Source of the DNA: Deinococcus psychrotolerans | GTDB taxonomy: Bacteria; Deinococcota; Deinococci; Deinococcales; Deinococcaceae | Length of the DNA: 64,000 bases | Direction: 5' to 3' | Assembly (NCBI RefSeq): GCF_003860465.1 | Contig: NZ_CP034186.1 | Coordinates: 62,001-126,000, forward strand | Shown here: in pieces, positions 37,038 to 46,539 of the stretch | Numbering within the stretch: the first letter of the stretch is position 1 | How the letters are laid out: each line of letters opens with the position of its first letter | Notes under the pieces: model-generated | What the model saw: only the letters and a program-made list of their open reading frames with translations | The model's database searches: none | Told to the model about the DNA's origin: nothing | Program-made: the position numbers and the translations under genes

Positions 37038-37547
37038 TCATTCGGGCTCCTCGCCCGCCGGTTTGGTTTCTGATGGTGGCAGCGGCAACTCGGGGCCGTT
37101 CTTGAATTCTTCCAGCACCACACAGGTCTGAATCCGGTCGATCACGTCTTGGGCCTGCGCCAGCGTCTGCAACAAATCGCGCAGCTCACTTTGATCGCGC
37201 ACCAAGATTTTGAGAATGGCGTCACTCGTTCCGGTCAGCGTGTAGCATTCCAGCACCTGAGGAATGTCCGCCACCGCCCGGCGCAGGGCGTCCTGGTTCT
37301 CGAAGCGCAGGTTGGAGCGAAACGTCACCAGCATGAACGCCAGCAGGTCGAGTCCCAAGCTGCGCCGGTTCAGGAGCGCCACCGTGCGCTGAAAGTACCC
37401 CTGACTTTTGAGGCGGGCCAAGCGCTTGTGCAACCCAGCCGGTGAGAGGCCCACCTCACGGGCCAGCTCAGCGCGGTTGACTTCAGCGTCGCGTTGCAGG
37501 GCCGAGAGCAATTGCCGATCTATCTCATCTAAGCGTTCAGGCCGCAT
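37038..37547 (-). CDS. Lrp/AsnC-family transcriptional regulator
   Basis: 169-residue Lrp/AsnC regulator. The helix-turn-helix is in LDEIDRQLLSALQRDAEVNR and LAREVGLSPAGLHKRLARLK; the RAM effector domain follows (VADIPQVLECYTLTGTSDAI, LKILVRDQSELRDLL). The C-terminal tail is longer than usual and Glu/Pro-rich. It is divergent from the Liv operon and upstream of the isoaspartyl peptidase gene, so it probably regulates one or both in response to an amino acid. Confidence 0.94.
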   Translation of the reverse strand: MRPERLDEIDRQLLSALQRDAEVNRAELAREVGLSPAGLHKRLARLKSQGYFQRTVALLNRRSLGLDLLAFMLVTFRSNLRFENQDALRRAVADIPQVLECYTLTGTSDAILKILVRDQSELRDLLQTLAQAQDVIDRIQTCVVLEEFKNGPELPLPPSETKPAGEEPE

Positions 37548-37603
37548 AAGAGGGAAAATATATCAACAATTTTGCCGGTCTGGGTAAATAGTCTAGACGG
37601 TCA

Positions 37604-37632
37604 TTGCACTTCTAGAAACATTCATCTACTCT
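37604..37632 (+). promoter_or_regulatory. Promoter of the Liv operon
   Basis: TTGCAC (37604-37609), 17-nt spacer, TACTCT (37627-37632), 63 nt before the first gene. An AT-rich stretch and the palindrome GTCTAGAC (around 37591-37598) lie just upstream in the Lrp intergenic region and could hold an Lrp site. Confidence 0.55.
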
Positions 37633-37694
37633 ACGGCATGCAACCAAGAGGCTATTTGCTGAAGGGCGCTGGGCCTATCAAGGAAACAAGCTAG

Positions 37695-38489
37695 ATGGGA
37701 GCTGATCTGCTGTCAGCCGCCCCCCTCCTGGAAACCCGCGACCTTGCCAAGTCTTTTCGCGGTTTAAGGGCGCTCAGGAATCACGCCATCAGTGTACGCG
37801 AACGCGAGATCGTGGGCATTATCGGGCCGAACGGCAGCGGTAAAAGCACGCTGTTTAATCTGGTGACCGGCTTTCTGAAACCAACCGCAGGAGCGGTTTA
37901 TCTGCGCGGTCAGGCCGTCACCAATCTGCCTCCAGCTCAGGTCAACCGGCTGGGCATCGCCCGCACCTTTCAGGGCACCCGGCTGTTTGCGCAGCTCAGC
38001 GTGCTGGAAAATGTGCTGGCCGCCGCCCAGCTCCGGCACCCCAGTTCGCTGCCCGGCGTGCTGCTGGGCTTGCCCACCGCCCGCGCCGCCCGGCAAGCCG
38101 CCGAGAACACCGCCCGTGAGCTGCTGGCCCTTACCGGCTTGGAACATCAGGCCAATCTGCGGGCCGCCAGCTTGCCCTACGGCGACGGACGCCGCTTGGA
38201 GATTGCGCGGGCGATGGCGACCCGCCCGGCGCTACTGATGCTGGACGAACCCGCCGCCGGACTCAATGCGGGCGAAACGCATGCTTTGGCGCAGCTCATC
38301 GGCCGTCTGCGTGACCGCTACAGCGTGGCCGTCATCGTGATCGAACACGACATGGACTTGGTCATGAACCTGTGCGAGCGGGTGCAGGTGCTGGCACAGG
38401 GTCAAGTGATCGGCGAGGGCACGCCCGCCGAGGTACAGGCCAGCGTGCGGGTGCGCGAGGCTTATCTGGGGAGTGACGATGCAGCCTGA
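37695..38489 (+). CDS. livG: Branched-chain amino-acid-type ABC ATPase (LivG)
   Basis: 264-residue ATPase of the HAAT family. Walker A GPNGSGKST, the ARTFQGTRLFAQLSVLENVL block, an altered signature LPYGDGRRLEIARAM, Walker B LLMLDEPAAGLN, and VIEHDMDLVM. ATG 37695 has AAGGAA upstream. With LivF, H, M and K downstream it forms a complete amino-acid or amide importer. Confidence 0.95.
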   Translation: MGADLLSAAPLLETRDLAKSFRGLRALRNHAISVREREIVGIIGPNGSGKSTLFNLVTGFLKPTAGAVYLRGQAVTNLPPAQVNRLGIARTFQGTRLFAQLSVLENVLAAAQLRHPSSLPGVLLGLPTARAARQAAENTARELLALTGLEHQANLRAASLPYGDGRRLEIARAMATRPALLMLDEPAAGLNAGETHALAQLIGRLRDRYSVAVIVIEHDMDLVMNLCERVQVLAQGQVIGEGTPAEVQASVRVREAYLGSDDAA

Positions 38490-39264
38490 GTCTGGGCCAC
38501 TTAAGCCTGGGCCGCTTGGGTCTGGGCCATCTGAGCCTCAAACTCAGCCCCTCCTCGCTCTGCAAAACCTGTACGTCAACTACGGCGCGGTGAGTGCCCT
38601 GAGGGGCGTCAGTCTGCACCTCCACGCTGGGGAGGTCGTGGCACTGCTGGGAGCCAACGGCGCGGGCAAATCCACCACCCTGCGGGCCATTTCTAACCTC
38701 ATCAAAGTCGCCAGCGGTCAGATTTTACTGGACGGCTCCCCGCTCACCGGCCTGAGTCCCACCGAGGTGGTGGCGCGGGGCGTGGCGCACTGCCCGGAAG
38801 GGAGGCGGGTTTTCGGCGGCATGAGCGTACTGGAAAACCTGCGGCTGGGAGCCAGCGTGCGCAGTGACAGCGAAGGAATCAAAAGTGACACCGAGCGGAT
38901 GCTAAGCCTCTTTCCAATTTTGGCCGAGCGCCGTAGTCAGGCGGCAGGCACGCTGTCAGGCGGCGAGCAGCAGATGCTGGCGCTGGCCCGCGCCCTGATG
39001 GCCCGCCCGCGCCTGCTGCTACTGGACGAGCCCTCACTGGGCGTGGCTCCGCTGATCATCAAAGAAATCTTCAAGATCCTGCGTGAACTTCGTGAGACGG
39101 GCGTGACCATCCTGCTGGTGGAACAAAACGCCCGCGCCGCGCTGGGCCTGGCCGACCGGGCCTACGTGCTGAGAACCGGCAGCGTGGCCCTGTCCGGCAG
39201 CGCCGCCGAGCTGAGCCAGAGTGAGGAAGTGGCGCAGGCGTACCTGGGCGGCGGCGCAGCATGA
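38479..39264 (+). CDS. livF: Branched-chain amino-acid-type ABC ATPase (LivF)
   Basis: 261-residue ATPase: YVNYGAVSALRGVSLHLHAG, Walker A GANGAGKST, CPEGRRVFGGMSVLENLRLG, signature LSGGEQQMLALARALMARP and LLLLDEPSLGVAP. ATG 38479 has GGGGAG upstream and overlaps livG by 11 nt. The first 25 residues are a Pro/Gly-rich lead with near-repeats (SGPLKPGPLGSGPSEP) that arises from a short repeated DNA stretch. Confidence 0.95.
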   Translation: MQPESGPLKPGPLGSGPSEPQTQPLLALQNLYVNYGAVSALRGVSLHLHAGEVVALLGANGAGKSTTLRAISNLIKVASGQILLDGSPLTGLSPTEVVARGVAHCPEGRRVFGGMSVLENLRLGASVRSDSEGIKSDTERMLSLFPILAERRSQAAGTLSGGEQQMLALARALMARPRLLLLDEPSLGVAPLIIKEIFKILRELRETGVTILLVEQNARAALGLADRAYVLRTGSVALSGSAAELSQSEEVAQAYLGGGAA

Positions 39265-40163
39265 CCGGCTTTGAATACCTGTTCCAGCAACTGGTCAATG
39301 CCCTGAGCGTGGGCAGCCTCTACGCCCTGATCGCGGTGGGTCTGTCACTGATCTTCGGCATCCTGCGGCTTTCCAACTTCGCACACGGCGACATGATGAT
39401 GATCGGAGCGTTCGCCACCGTGCTGCTGACCACCTCTGGCCTCAGCTTCTTGCTTGCCTGCTTGCTGGGCATCGCCGTTGCGGCGCTGGCGGGCGTCATC
39501 ATCGAGCGGGTGGCTTACCGCCCGGTGCGGGGCGCACCCGACGTGACCATGCTGCTGACCAGTCTGGCGCTGACGTTCATTCTGGAAAATCTGGGCATTT
39601 TGCTGTTTACCGCCTCGCCGCGCAACTTCCCGCTGCCTGACTGGATGACCAAACTGTGGAGTCTGTTCGATGGGCGCGTGACCTTTACCAACATCAACGT
39701 GTTGAGCGTGGGCCTGACCCTCGTCTCGCTGCTGTTTCTGACATGGTTCATGCGCCGCACCACCGTCGGTCTGGGGATGCGGGCCGCCGCCGAGGATCTG
39801 GGCGCGGCGCAGCTCGTCGGCGTCAGGGTCAACCGGGTCATCGTGGTGGCGTTCATGCTGGCCTCGGCCTTCGCGGGACTGGCGGGCGTGCTGTGGGCGG
39901 CGCAGGCCGGGGTGGTCGATCCGCTGATGGGCTTCACGCCGCTGCTCAAGGCGTTTGTCGCCGCCATCATCGGCGGGCTGGGCAGCTTGCCGGGCGCGGT
40001 ATTGGGCGGCTACCTGCTGGGAGCCTTGGAAGTGCTGATCGTGGCCTTCTTGCCGCCGGAAGTCTCGCCCTACCGCGACGCCATCGTGTTCGGCTTGCTG
40101 ATCGGCTTTCTGCTCCTCAGACCCGGCGGCTTGCTCAACGTCACCCGAGAGGTCAAGCTGTGA
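39261..40163 (+). CDS. livH: Branched-chain amino-acid-type ABC permease (LivH)
   Basis: 300-residue permease. ALSVGSLYALIAVGLSLIFG and LRLSNFAHGDMMMIGAF are the family start; YRPVRGAPDVTMLLTSLALT and the conserved AAAEDLGAAQLVGVRVNRVI cytoplasmic loop follow. ATG 39261 overlaps livF (ATGA). Confidence 0.95.
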   Translation: MTGFEYLFQQLVNALSVGSLYALIAVGLSLIFGILRLSNFAHGDMMMIGAFATVLLTTSGLSFLLACLLGIAVAALAGVIIERVAYRPVRGAPDVTMLLTSLALTFILENLGILLFTASPRNFPLPDWMTKLWSLFDGRVTFTNINVLSVGLTLVSLLFLTWFMRRTTVGLGMRAAAEDLGAAQLVGVRVNRVIVVAFMLASAFAGLAGVLWAAQAGVVDPLMGFTPLLKAFVAAIIGGLGSLPGAVLGGYLLGALEVLIVAFLPPEVSPYRDAIVFGLLIGFLLLRPGGLLNVTREVKL

Positions 40164-41197
40164 CGCGTTGGTGGCGGCTCGGCGTGGGCCTAGTTCTGCT
40201 GGCGTTGCTGGCCTGGCTGGGGCCACAATTCATGCCCGACTACTTCGTGCGGGTGCTGATCGTGATGGCCGTCAACGTGGTGCTGGTGTCCAGCCTGGGG
40301 CTGTCCAACGGCTTTACCGGGGTGTTCTCGCTGGGGCACGTGGGATTTGTGGCGCTGGGGGCGTACAGTAGCGCCATCCTCACCCTGGCGCTGGACAAAA
40401 AATTGGCTTACCTGCCCGATCTCCTCGGCTGGCTGGCGCAGATTCAGCTCGGTTTTCTGCCCGCTACCCTGATCGCAGGTTTGCTATGCGCTCTGGTCGG
40501 ACTGATTGTCGGTGCGCCGCTGATGCGCCTCAACGGCAATTATGTCAGCGTCGCGACCCTGGGCTTTCTGATCATCGTCAATGTGGTGCTGGTCAATGCC
40601 GAGAGCTTTACACGCGGGGCGCGGACGTTTACCGGCATCGACACCTCGACCACCTTGCCCTGGGCGCTGGGCTGGATGGTGCTGACCCTGCTGATCCTCT
40701 CGCGGGTGGCCTACTCGCCATTTGGCCGGGCCATGCGAGCCACCCGCGAGGACCTGATCGCGGCGCAGGGCATCGGCATCCGGGTACTGCCCACACGGCT
40801 GATGGCTTTTATCATCGGCGCTTTCTTTGCGGGTGTGGGCGGGGCACTCTACGCCCATTACCTCGGCTCCTTCTCCCCGGCTACCTTCTACTTCGCCCTG
40901 ATGGTCACGCAACTGGCGATGCTGGTGGTGGGCGGGCAGGGCAGCCTCACTGGAGCGGCCGTGGGCGTGGTGCTGGTCACGCTGCTCTCGGAGGTGCTGC
41001 GCAACTTAGAACGCGGTTTCTCGCTCGGTTCCCTCACGCTGCCGCCGCTTTACGGGGTCAGTCAGATCGTGCTGGGCATGGTGTTCATTCTGGTGATGGT
41101 CTACCGCCCGTCAGGGCTGCTGGGCGACCGCGAACTTCAACTCGTTGACTCATCGAAGGCGTCTCAGGGCGCTTCGCCCGAACAGGAGGCTGTATGA
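40160..41197 (+). CDS. livM: Branched-chain amino-acid-type ABC permease (LivM)
   Basis: 345-residue permease beginning VTRWWRLGVGLVLLALLAWL, with SSLGLSNGFTGVFSLGHVGF, the ATREDLIAAQGIGIRVLPTR loop and VVGGQGSLTGAAVGV. GTG 40160 overlaps the livH stop (GTGA) and has GAGAGG upstream; the much longer open frame upstream is inside livH in another frame. Confidence 0.94.
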   Translation: MTRWWRLGVGLVLLALLAWLGPQFMPDYFVRVLIVMAVNVVLVSSLGLSNGFTGVFSLGHVGFVALGAYSSAILTLALDKKLAYLPDLLGWLAQIQLGFLPATLIAGLLCALVGLIVGAPLMRLNGNYVSVATLGFLIIVNVVLVNAESFTRGARTFTGIDTSTTLPWALGWMVLTLLILSRVAYSPFGRAMRATREDLIAAQGIGIRVLPTRLMAFIIGAFFAGVGGALYAHYLGSFSPATFYFALMVTQLAMLVVGGQGSLTGAAVGVVLVTLLSEVLRNLERGFSLGSLTLPPLYGVSQIVLGMVFILVMVYRPSGLLGDRELQLVDSSKASQGASPEQEAV

Positions 41198-42366
41198 ACA
41201 AGAACTTTACTCGCTGGCTGCTCACTGCTGGAATCGCCACCCTTCCACTCACGGTGGCGCTGGCCCAAGGCAAAACGCCCATCAAAATCGGCGGAGCGTT
41301 CAACCTCACCGGAGCGCTGTCCAGCCTAGACGCGCCCGCCGCCAACGGCGCAAAACTGGCCATCAAGGAGATCAACGCTGCCGGAGGCGTACTGGGCCGC
41401 CCGCTTGAACTGGTCGTCTACGACGGCAAGAGCGACGCCGCCACCATCACCAACGTCGCCTCGCAGCTCATCAGCAGCGCCAAGGTACGGGCCATCGTGG
41501 GCTTCACGGACTCCGACTCGGCCCTGGCGCTGGGGCCGATTGCTCAGAAAGCTGGTGTGCCGTTCGTGACGGCGGGAGCCACCTCACCGCAGCTCCCCAC
41601 CCAGATCGGCGACACCATGTTCCTGGCTCCTTTCGGCGACAACGTGCAGGCGGCGGTAGGGGCCGAATTTGCCTACAAGAACCTCAAGGGCAAAACGGCT
41701 TATCTGCTGGTCGACCGCAGCGCCGAGTACACCACCCTGCTCGCCAAATACTTCAAGGACGCTTACCTCAAAGCGGGCGGCAAAATCACTCTGGAAGACT
41801 CGTACAAGTCCGGCGACAAGAACTTCGGGGCGCAGATCACCCGGCTGCGGGCGCTGGCTCAGAAGCCCGATGTTCTGTATATCGCCGCCCTGCCCGACGA
41901 CATCGGTACGCTCGTCAAGCAGGTCAGGCAGGCAGGCATCCTGTCGCCCATCGTGGGCGGCGACGGGTACGACACGCCGCTCTTGGTGCAGGTGGGCGGC
42001 ACGAGCGCCAACAACGTCTATTTCACCACCCACGCCCTGATCAGTCCCAAGAGCACCCCCGCCGTCAAGAAATTCATGGCCGGGTATCAGAAGGATTTTG
42101 GCAAGGAACCGGAAAACGCATTTGCCGCGCTGGGCTACGACTCGGTTTACCTGGTGGCTGACGCCATCAAGCGGGCGGGCAGCGATGAGCCGGCCAAGAT
42201 CAAGGCGGCGCTGGCCACCACCAAGAACCTCAAAACCGTGACGGGCACCATCACCTACGCGCCCGGCTCGCGGGTGCCGCAAAAAGGCGTGACGGTGATC
42301 GGTGTCAAGAACAAGGAACTCACCCTGGCAGCGGAGATGACGCCCAACTATGTCCCCAAACCCTGA
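41194..42366 (+). CDS. livK: Branched-chain amino-acid-type substrate-binding protein
   Basis: 390-residue exported binding protein. Signal peptide MNKNFTRWLLTAGIATLPLT with cleavage near ALAQ, then PIKIGGAFNLTGALSSLDAP and the paired sub-domains of the LivK/AmiC fold (IVGFTDSDSALALGPIAQKA, PFVTAGATSP, AFAALGYDSVYLVADAIKRA). ATG 41194 overlaps livM. AmiC-like members of this family bind amides as well as amino acids, which would suit the amidase genes downstream. Confidence 0.94.
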   Translation: MNKNFTRWLLTAGIATLPLTVALAQGKTPIKIGGAFNLTGALSSLDAPAANGAKLAIKEINAAGGVLGRPLELVVYDGKSDAATITNVASQLISSAKVRAIVGFTDSDSALALGPIAQKAGVPFVTAGATSPQLPTQIGDTMFLAPFGDNVQAAVGAEFAYKNLKGKTAYLLVDRSAEYTTLLAKYFKDAYLKAGGKITLEDSYKSGDKNFGAQITRLRALAQKPDVLYIAALPDDIGTLVKQVRQAGILSPIVGGDGYDTPLLVQVGGTSANNVYFTTHALISPKSTPAVKKFMAGYQKDFGKEPENAFAALGYDSVYLVADAIKRAGSDEPAKIKAALATTKNLKTVTGTITYAPGSRVPQKGVTVIGVKNKELTLAAEMTPNYVPKP

Positions 42367-43123
42367 TTCTTCTGAGCAGTTGCCGGGCCTGTGGGCCGCT
42401 TATCAGCAGCACCTTCGCGGCGCGACCTACACTGATCTGACCCACGCCTTCTTTCCCGGCCAACCACGCTTCCCGGCCTTCCCCGATCAGACGTTCGGCA
42501 ATTTTGTGAGCTTAGCCAATGGCGCACTCTTCGAGGTTCATCAATACGGCTTCGTCGGGCAGTGGGGCACGCACGTCGACCCGCCCTCGCACATGGTGGC
42601 GGGCGGGCGCACCATCTCCGAACTCAGCGTCAACGAGATGCTGCTGCCGCTGTGCGTGCTGAATGTCAGTGAGCAGGTGAAGGCCGACCCAGATTACCGC
42701 CCCACTTTGGCCGACCTCGAAGCGTGGGAAAAGCAACACGGCCGAGTGCCGCAGGGCGGTTTCGTGGCTCTCAGAACCGACTGGCATCAGCGCTGGCCGG
42801 ATCGGGAACGCATGGCCAATGCGGACGCTGAGGGCGTGGCCCATTTCCCCGGTTGGAGCCGCGAGGTGCTGAAAGCGCTGCTAGAGGAGCGCGGCGTCGT
42901 GGCCGTCGGTCACGAAACCACCGACACCGATGGCGGCATGTCCAGCACCCGTGACGGTGATTACAGCCTGGAGGCCTACATCCTGGGCCGCGACTGCTGG
43001 CAACTGGAACTGCTCACCAACCTCGATAAAGTGCCTGAAACTGGCGCACTGCTGCTGGCCAGCTGGCCCAACCCGAAGGGCGGTTCCGGCTTCCCGGCGC
43101 GGGCGGTGGCGATCCATTTATGA
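42350..43123 (+). CDS. Cyclase-family metal-dependent hydrolase (kynurenine formamidase-like)
   Basis: 257-residue cyclase-family (PF04199-type) protein, a family that includes arylformamidase and isatin hydrolase. The metal motif HxGTHxDxPxH is present as WGTHVDPPSHM near residue 70, preceded by TYTDLTHAFFPGQPRF. The later VVAVGHETTDTDGGMSS supplies the catalytic His/Glu region. ATG 42350 overlaps the binding-protein gene by 17 nt. It is expected to open a cyclic amide or hydrolyse a formamide; the substrate is unknown. Confidence 0.88.
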   Translation: MSPNPDSSEQLPGLWAAYQQHLRGATYTDLTHAFFPGQPRFPAFPDQTFGNFVSLANGALFEVHQYGFVGQWGTHVDPPSHMVAGGRTISELSVNEMLLPLCVLNVSEQVKADPDYRPTLADLEAWEKQHGRVPQGGFVALRTDWHQRWPDRERMANADAEGVAHFPGWSREVLKALLEERGVVAVGHETTDTDGGMSSTRDGDYSLEAYILGRDCWQLELLTNLDKVPETGALLLASWPNPKGGSGFPARAVAIHL

Positions 43124-44469
43124 CCCTTGACCCTGAGACGATCGACACTGAAACTATCCTTCAGCAAGACGTCCAACTCACCCGCATTCTGTGGACCGAC
43201 AATGCGGGCCTGACCCGCGCTAAGGCCGTGACCCGCCCCAGCCTGCCGGGAGCAATGCTGCGCGGCGTGGGCCTGAGCATGGGTCAGCAAGCGCTGGCAA
43301 TGATGGTGGACAGCGTGGTGCCGGAAAGCGGACTGAGCGCGGTGGGTGAGGTGAGAATCGTGCCCGATCCGGCCAGTTATGTGACCCTGCCCTACGCGCC
43401 CGGCTCGGCGGCGATGGTAAGCGACATGCGAACCCTGGACGGCAAAGCTTGGGCGCATTGCCCCCGCGACTTCCTGCGCCGCCAGGTGGAGGCCGCTGAG
43501 CAACTCGGCTTCACGGTAATGGCGAGTTTTGAGAACGAGTTTTACCTGTTCAAAGATGGAGAGCCGCTGGACAGCAGCGTGTACGGAGCGCTGGACGGCT
43601 TTTCAGCTTCTAACGCCTTTGCGCTGGATGTTCTCGCTGCACTGGACGCTCATGGCCTGAGCCCCGAGATGTACTATCCCGAATCCGGCCCCGGCCAGCA
43701 GGAAATTTCCATTGCGCCTGCCGAAGGGATAGCCGCCGCTGACCGTCAGGTGCTGTTCAAGATGGCGGTGAATGGCGTGGCGCGGCAGCACGGCTTACGG
43801 GCCTCGTTTGCCGCCAAGCCGGTCAGGGACGGAGCGGGCAGCGGGTGTCACATTCACCTGAGTCTGTGGCGAGACGGAGTCAATACTTTTTACGACCAGA
43901 AGGGCGAATTGGGCCTGTCCCTGACGGCGCGGCAATCCATCGCGGGCGTGCTGACCCATTTGCCGGGTCTGTGCGCCCTGACGGTGCCGTCGGTCAATTC
44001 TTACCGCCGCTTGCTGCCAGGCTGGTGGGCGGGCAGCTACGCCTGCTGGGGGCTGGACAACCGCGAGGCCAGCCTGCGGGTCGCCAGCGGCCATCTGCTG
44101 AGCGGCGCGGGCGGGGGCAGCACCAATTTTGAGCTCAAGACCTGCGACGCCAGCGCCAGTCCGTATCTGGCCCTAGGCGGCCTGCTGGCCTGCGTGCTGG
44201 ACGGCCTGAGACGCCAACTCGACCCCGGAGCGCCGCTGGATATGCCGCCAGGGAGCCTCACCGACGCGGAGCGGGCCGAGCGGACGATTCAGCGCCTGCC
44301 CGAATCGCTGCCGGAAGCGCTGGCTGCCTTCGAGCAAGACGACCTGCTTCAAGCGGCCCTCGGCCCCGATCTGGCCCGCTCGTTTACGGCGGTGCGCCGC
44401 GCTGAGGCCGCCTACTTTGCCACTCAGGACGAGGACACCGAACTTAATATGCACCGCTTCGTTTACTAA
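43120..44469 (+). CDS. Glutamine-synthetase-family ligase
   Basis: 449-residue GS-superfamily protein of the gamma-glutamylamine/FluG type. Active-site blocks are intact: FENEFYLF, GPGQQEISIAP, GSGCHIHLSLW, PSVNSYRRLLPGWWAG and DNREASLRVAS. Sequences of this group glutamylate amines (such as putrescine, ethanolamine or anilines) rather than ammonia. The unusual IDTETILQQDVQLTRILWTD start is typical of the amide-ligase branch. ATG 43120 overlaps the cyclase gene. Paired with the FluG-type amidohydrolase that follows, it suggests a gamma-glutamylated intermediate, by inference. Confidence 0.9.
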   Translation: MTLDPETIDTETILQQDVQLTRILWTDNAGLTRAKAVTRPSLPGAMLRGVGLSMGQQALAMMVDSVVPESGLSAVGEVRIVPDPASYVTLPYAPGSAAMVSDMRTLDGKAWAHCPRDFLRRQVEAAEQLGFTVMASFENEFYLFKDGEPLDSSVYGALDGFSASNAFALDVLAALDAHGLSPEMYYPESGPGQQEISIAPAEGIAAADRQVLFKMAVNGVARQHGLRASFAAKPVRDGAGSGCHIHLSLWRDGVNTFYDQKGELGLSLTARQSIAGVLTHLPGLCALTVPSVNSYRRLLPGWWAGSYACWGLDNREASLRVASGHLLSGAGGGSTNFELKTCDASASPYLALGGLLACVLDGLRRQLDPGAPLDMPPGSLTDAERAERTIQRLPESLPEALAAFEQDDLLQAALGPDLARSFTAVRRAEAAYFATQDEDTELNMHRFVY

Positions 44470-44494
44470 TTTCGCTTCCGCTCAGGAGACTGCT

Positions 44495-45652
44495 TTGAAC
44501 CTCGACCACATCCCGATTCTGGATCACCACGCCCACGCCATCTTTCACGAAGCGGGCTGGCGCACGGCCCCACTGGAAAGCTACTTCACCGAGGCTTACG
44601 ATCCCGAAGTGCTTGAGCGCCACACCCCGCACGGCATCTTTTACCGCCGCTCCCTGCGCGAGCTGGCCGAGTTTTACGGCTGCGAGCCACAGAGAACGGC
44701 GGTGGACGCGGCGCGGCAGGCGGCGGATTATCTGGAGGTGGCCCAGCGCATGATCCGGGGGGCCAACATCGACACCGTGCTGCTGGACGACGGCCTATTC
44801 ACCGGCGAGTTGATGAGCGTGGCCGAATCGGATTCGCTGCTCCCCTGGCAAGCCCGGCGCGTCCTGCGGCTGGAAGCGGTGCTGGCCGGATTGGTTTGGC
44901 AACATGACCGCGTCTCTGACTTACTTCACTCGTTTGAATCACATCTGCGGCAAGTCGCCCCCACCCTGGCCGGACTCAAGAGCGTCATCGCTTACCGCAC
45001 TGGGCTGGCGGTGGAGAAGTGGGACGCGGGCGAGGTGCAGGCTGCTTATGATGCCCTCAAACGCGACTTGAAAACAGGTGAGACACCAAAACTCACCAGC
45101 AAGCCACTTCTGGACACAGCGCTGCTGCTGGCCCTGCGGGTGGCGCGTGACGTGGATTTGCCCGTCCAGTTTCACACCGGCTACGGCGATCCCGACCTCG
45201 ATCTACGCCTCGCCAATCCGCTCCATCTGCGATCCCTGTTTGAAGACCCCGATTTGCGCGGCCTCAAAATCGTGATGCTGCATTGCTACCCGTTTACCCG
45301 CGAGGCGGGCTACCTCGCCAGCGTCTACCCCGGCGCGTACCTCGACCTGAGCTTGAGCATTCCCTTCCTCAGTCAGCACGGCATGAGAACACACGTCCAT
45401 GAGGCGCTGCACCTCTCGCCGCTGAGCAAACTCCTGTTTGCCACCGACGCCTCGCGGACGCCGGAGCTGTTTTATCTGGGCGCTCGCTGGGGCCGCCGGA
45501 TGCTGGGCGAGGTGCTGGACGACACCGTACGAGTAGGCGATCTGACGGCCAACGAGGCCGAGGAAGCCGCCGTGATGCTGTTGCGTGGAAATGCTTCGGC
45601 GCTGTATCCGGCTCCTGTGCAGCCAAATGCGCCCACACAGGTTCAGGCGTGA
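44495..45652 (+). CDS. Amidohydrolase family 2 protein (FluG N-terminal type)
   Basis: 385-residue TIM-barrel amidohydrolase. It begins LNLDHIPILDHHAHAIFHEA with the HxH metal motif, and later shows VQFHTGYGDPDLDLRLANPL, VMLHCYPFTREAGYLASVYP and LLFATDASRTPELFYLGARW with the terminal Asp. The TTG start at 44495 is preferred because CAGGAG lies 8 nt upstream and the longer frame runs into the previous gene. In fungal and plant FluG this domain is fused to a GS domain; here the two are separate adjacent genes, 25 nt apart. Confidence 0.87.
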   Translation: MNLDHIPILDHHAHAIFHEAGWRTAPLESYFTEAYDPEVLERHTPHGIFYRRSLRELAEFYGCEPQRTAVDAARQAADYLEVAQRMIRGANIDTVLLDDGLFTGELMSVAESDSLLPWQARRVLRLEAVLAGLVWQHDRVSDLLHSFESHLRQVAPTLAGLKSVIAYRTGLAVEKWDAGEVQAAYDALKRDLKTGETPKLTSKPLLDTALLLALRVARDVDLPVQFHTGYGDPDLDLRLANPLHLRSLFEDPDLRGLKIVMLHCYPFTREAGYLASVYPGAYLDLSLSIPFLSQHGMRTHVHEALHLSPLSKLLFATDASRTPELFYLGARWGRRMLGEVLDDTVRVGDLTANEAEEAAVMLLRGNASALYPAPVQPNAPTQVQA

Positions 45653-46539
45653 TCACGCTGCCCGTCGCCAAAACCGCGCCCGCTGCAAAAACGCGCTCGG
45701 TGGCCTGGCGGCGCTTCTCGCGTGACCGGGCCGCGCTGACCGGACTGGTCATCTGCATTTTGATCGTGCTGGCCGCGCTGCTGGCTCCCTGGCTCTCGCC
45801 GCATGATCCCAATTTCCAGTTCCCTGACGGCCTGTCTCTGGAGGGTGCGCCTCAGTCACCCAGCCGCACCTTTTTGCTCGGCACCGATCTGCTGGGGCGC
45901 GACCTGCTCTCGCGTTTGCTCTGGGGGGCACGGGCGTCCTTGCTGGTAGGCGTCCTGGCCAACGGGCTGGCAGTCATCATCGGCGTGCTGCTGGGCGCAC
46001 TCGGCGGGCTGTGGCGCGGCGTGGTCGGCACCCTGATCATGCGCTTTACCGACGTGATGATGGCCTTCCCCGTGCTGCTCCTCGCCATCGCCCTGACGGC
46101 CATCCTGCGTCCCAGCTTGTGGATCGTGACTTTGGTGATTGCGCTGCTCAACTGGGTGGCGGTGGCGCGAGTCATCTACGCGCAGGTCGTATCACTACGC
46201 GAGCGCGAATTCGTGGAGGCGGCGCAGGCGGTGGGCGCGTCCGGCACCCGGGTTCTGTTCCGGCATGTCGCGCCGCACCTGCTGCCCACCGCGCTGGTGT
46301 GGGGGTCGCTGGGCATCGGCACCACCGTACTGCTAGAAGCCACGCTGTCCTTTTTGGGCGTGGGCGTGCAGCCGCCGACGCCAAGCTGGGGCGGCATCAT
46401 CAACGAGTCACAGAGTTACCTGACCACCGCGCCCTGGCTGGTGCTGTTTCCCGGCGCGGCCATTTTGCTCACCTCGCTGGGCTTCAATCTGCTGGGCGAG
46501 GGCCTGCGCGACGCGCTCGATCCCAACGGGAACGGCTGA
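45649..46539 (+). CDS. Peptide ABC transporter permease (DppC type), second system
   Basis: 296-residue permease with FLLGTDLLGRDLLSRLLWGA, the EAA loop EFVEAAQAVGASGTRVLFRH and FLGVGVQPPTPSWGGIINES. GTG 45649 overlaps the amidohydrolase stop (GTGA). Gene order is unusual, DppC before DppB. No ATPase genes follow. Confidence 0.94.
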   Translation: MITLPVAKTAPAAKTRSVAWRRFSRDRAALTGLVICILIVLAALLAPWLSPHDPNFQFPDGLSLEGAPQSPSRTFLLGTDLLGRDLLSRLLWGARASLLVGVLANGLAVIIGVLLGALGGLWRGVVGTLIMRFTDVMMAFPVLLLAIALTAILRPSLWIVTLVIALLNWVAVARVIYAQVVSLREREFVEAAQAVGASGTRVLFRHVAPHLLPTALVWGSLGIGTTVLLEATLSFLGVGVQPPTPSWGGIINESQSYLTTAPWLVLFPGAAILLTSLGFNLLGEGLRDALDPNGNG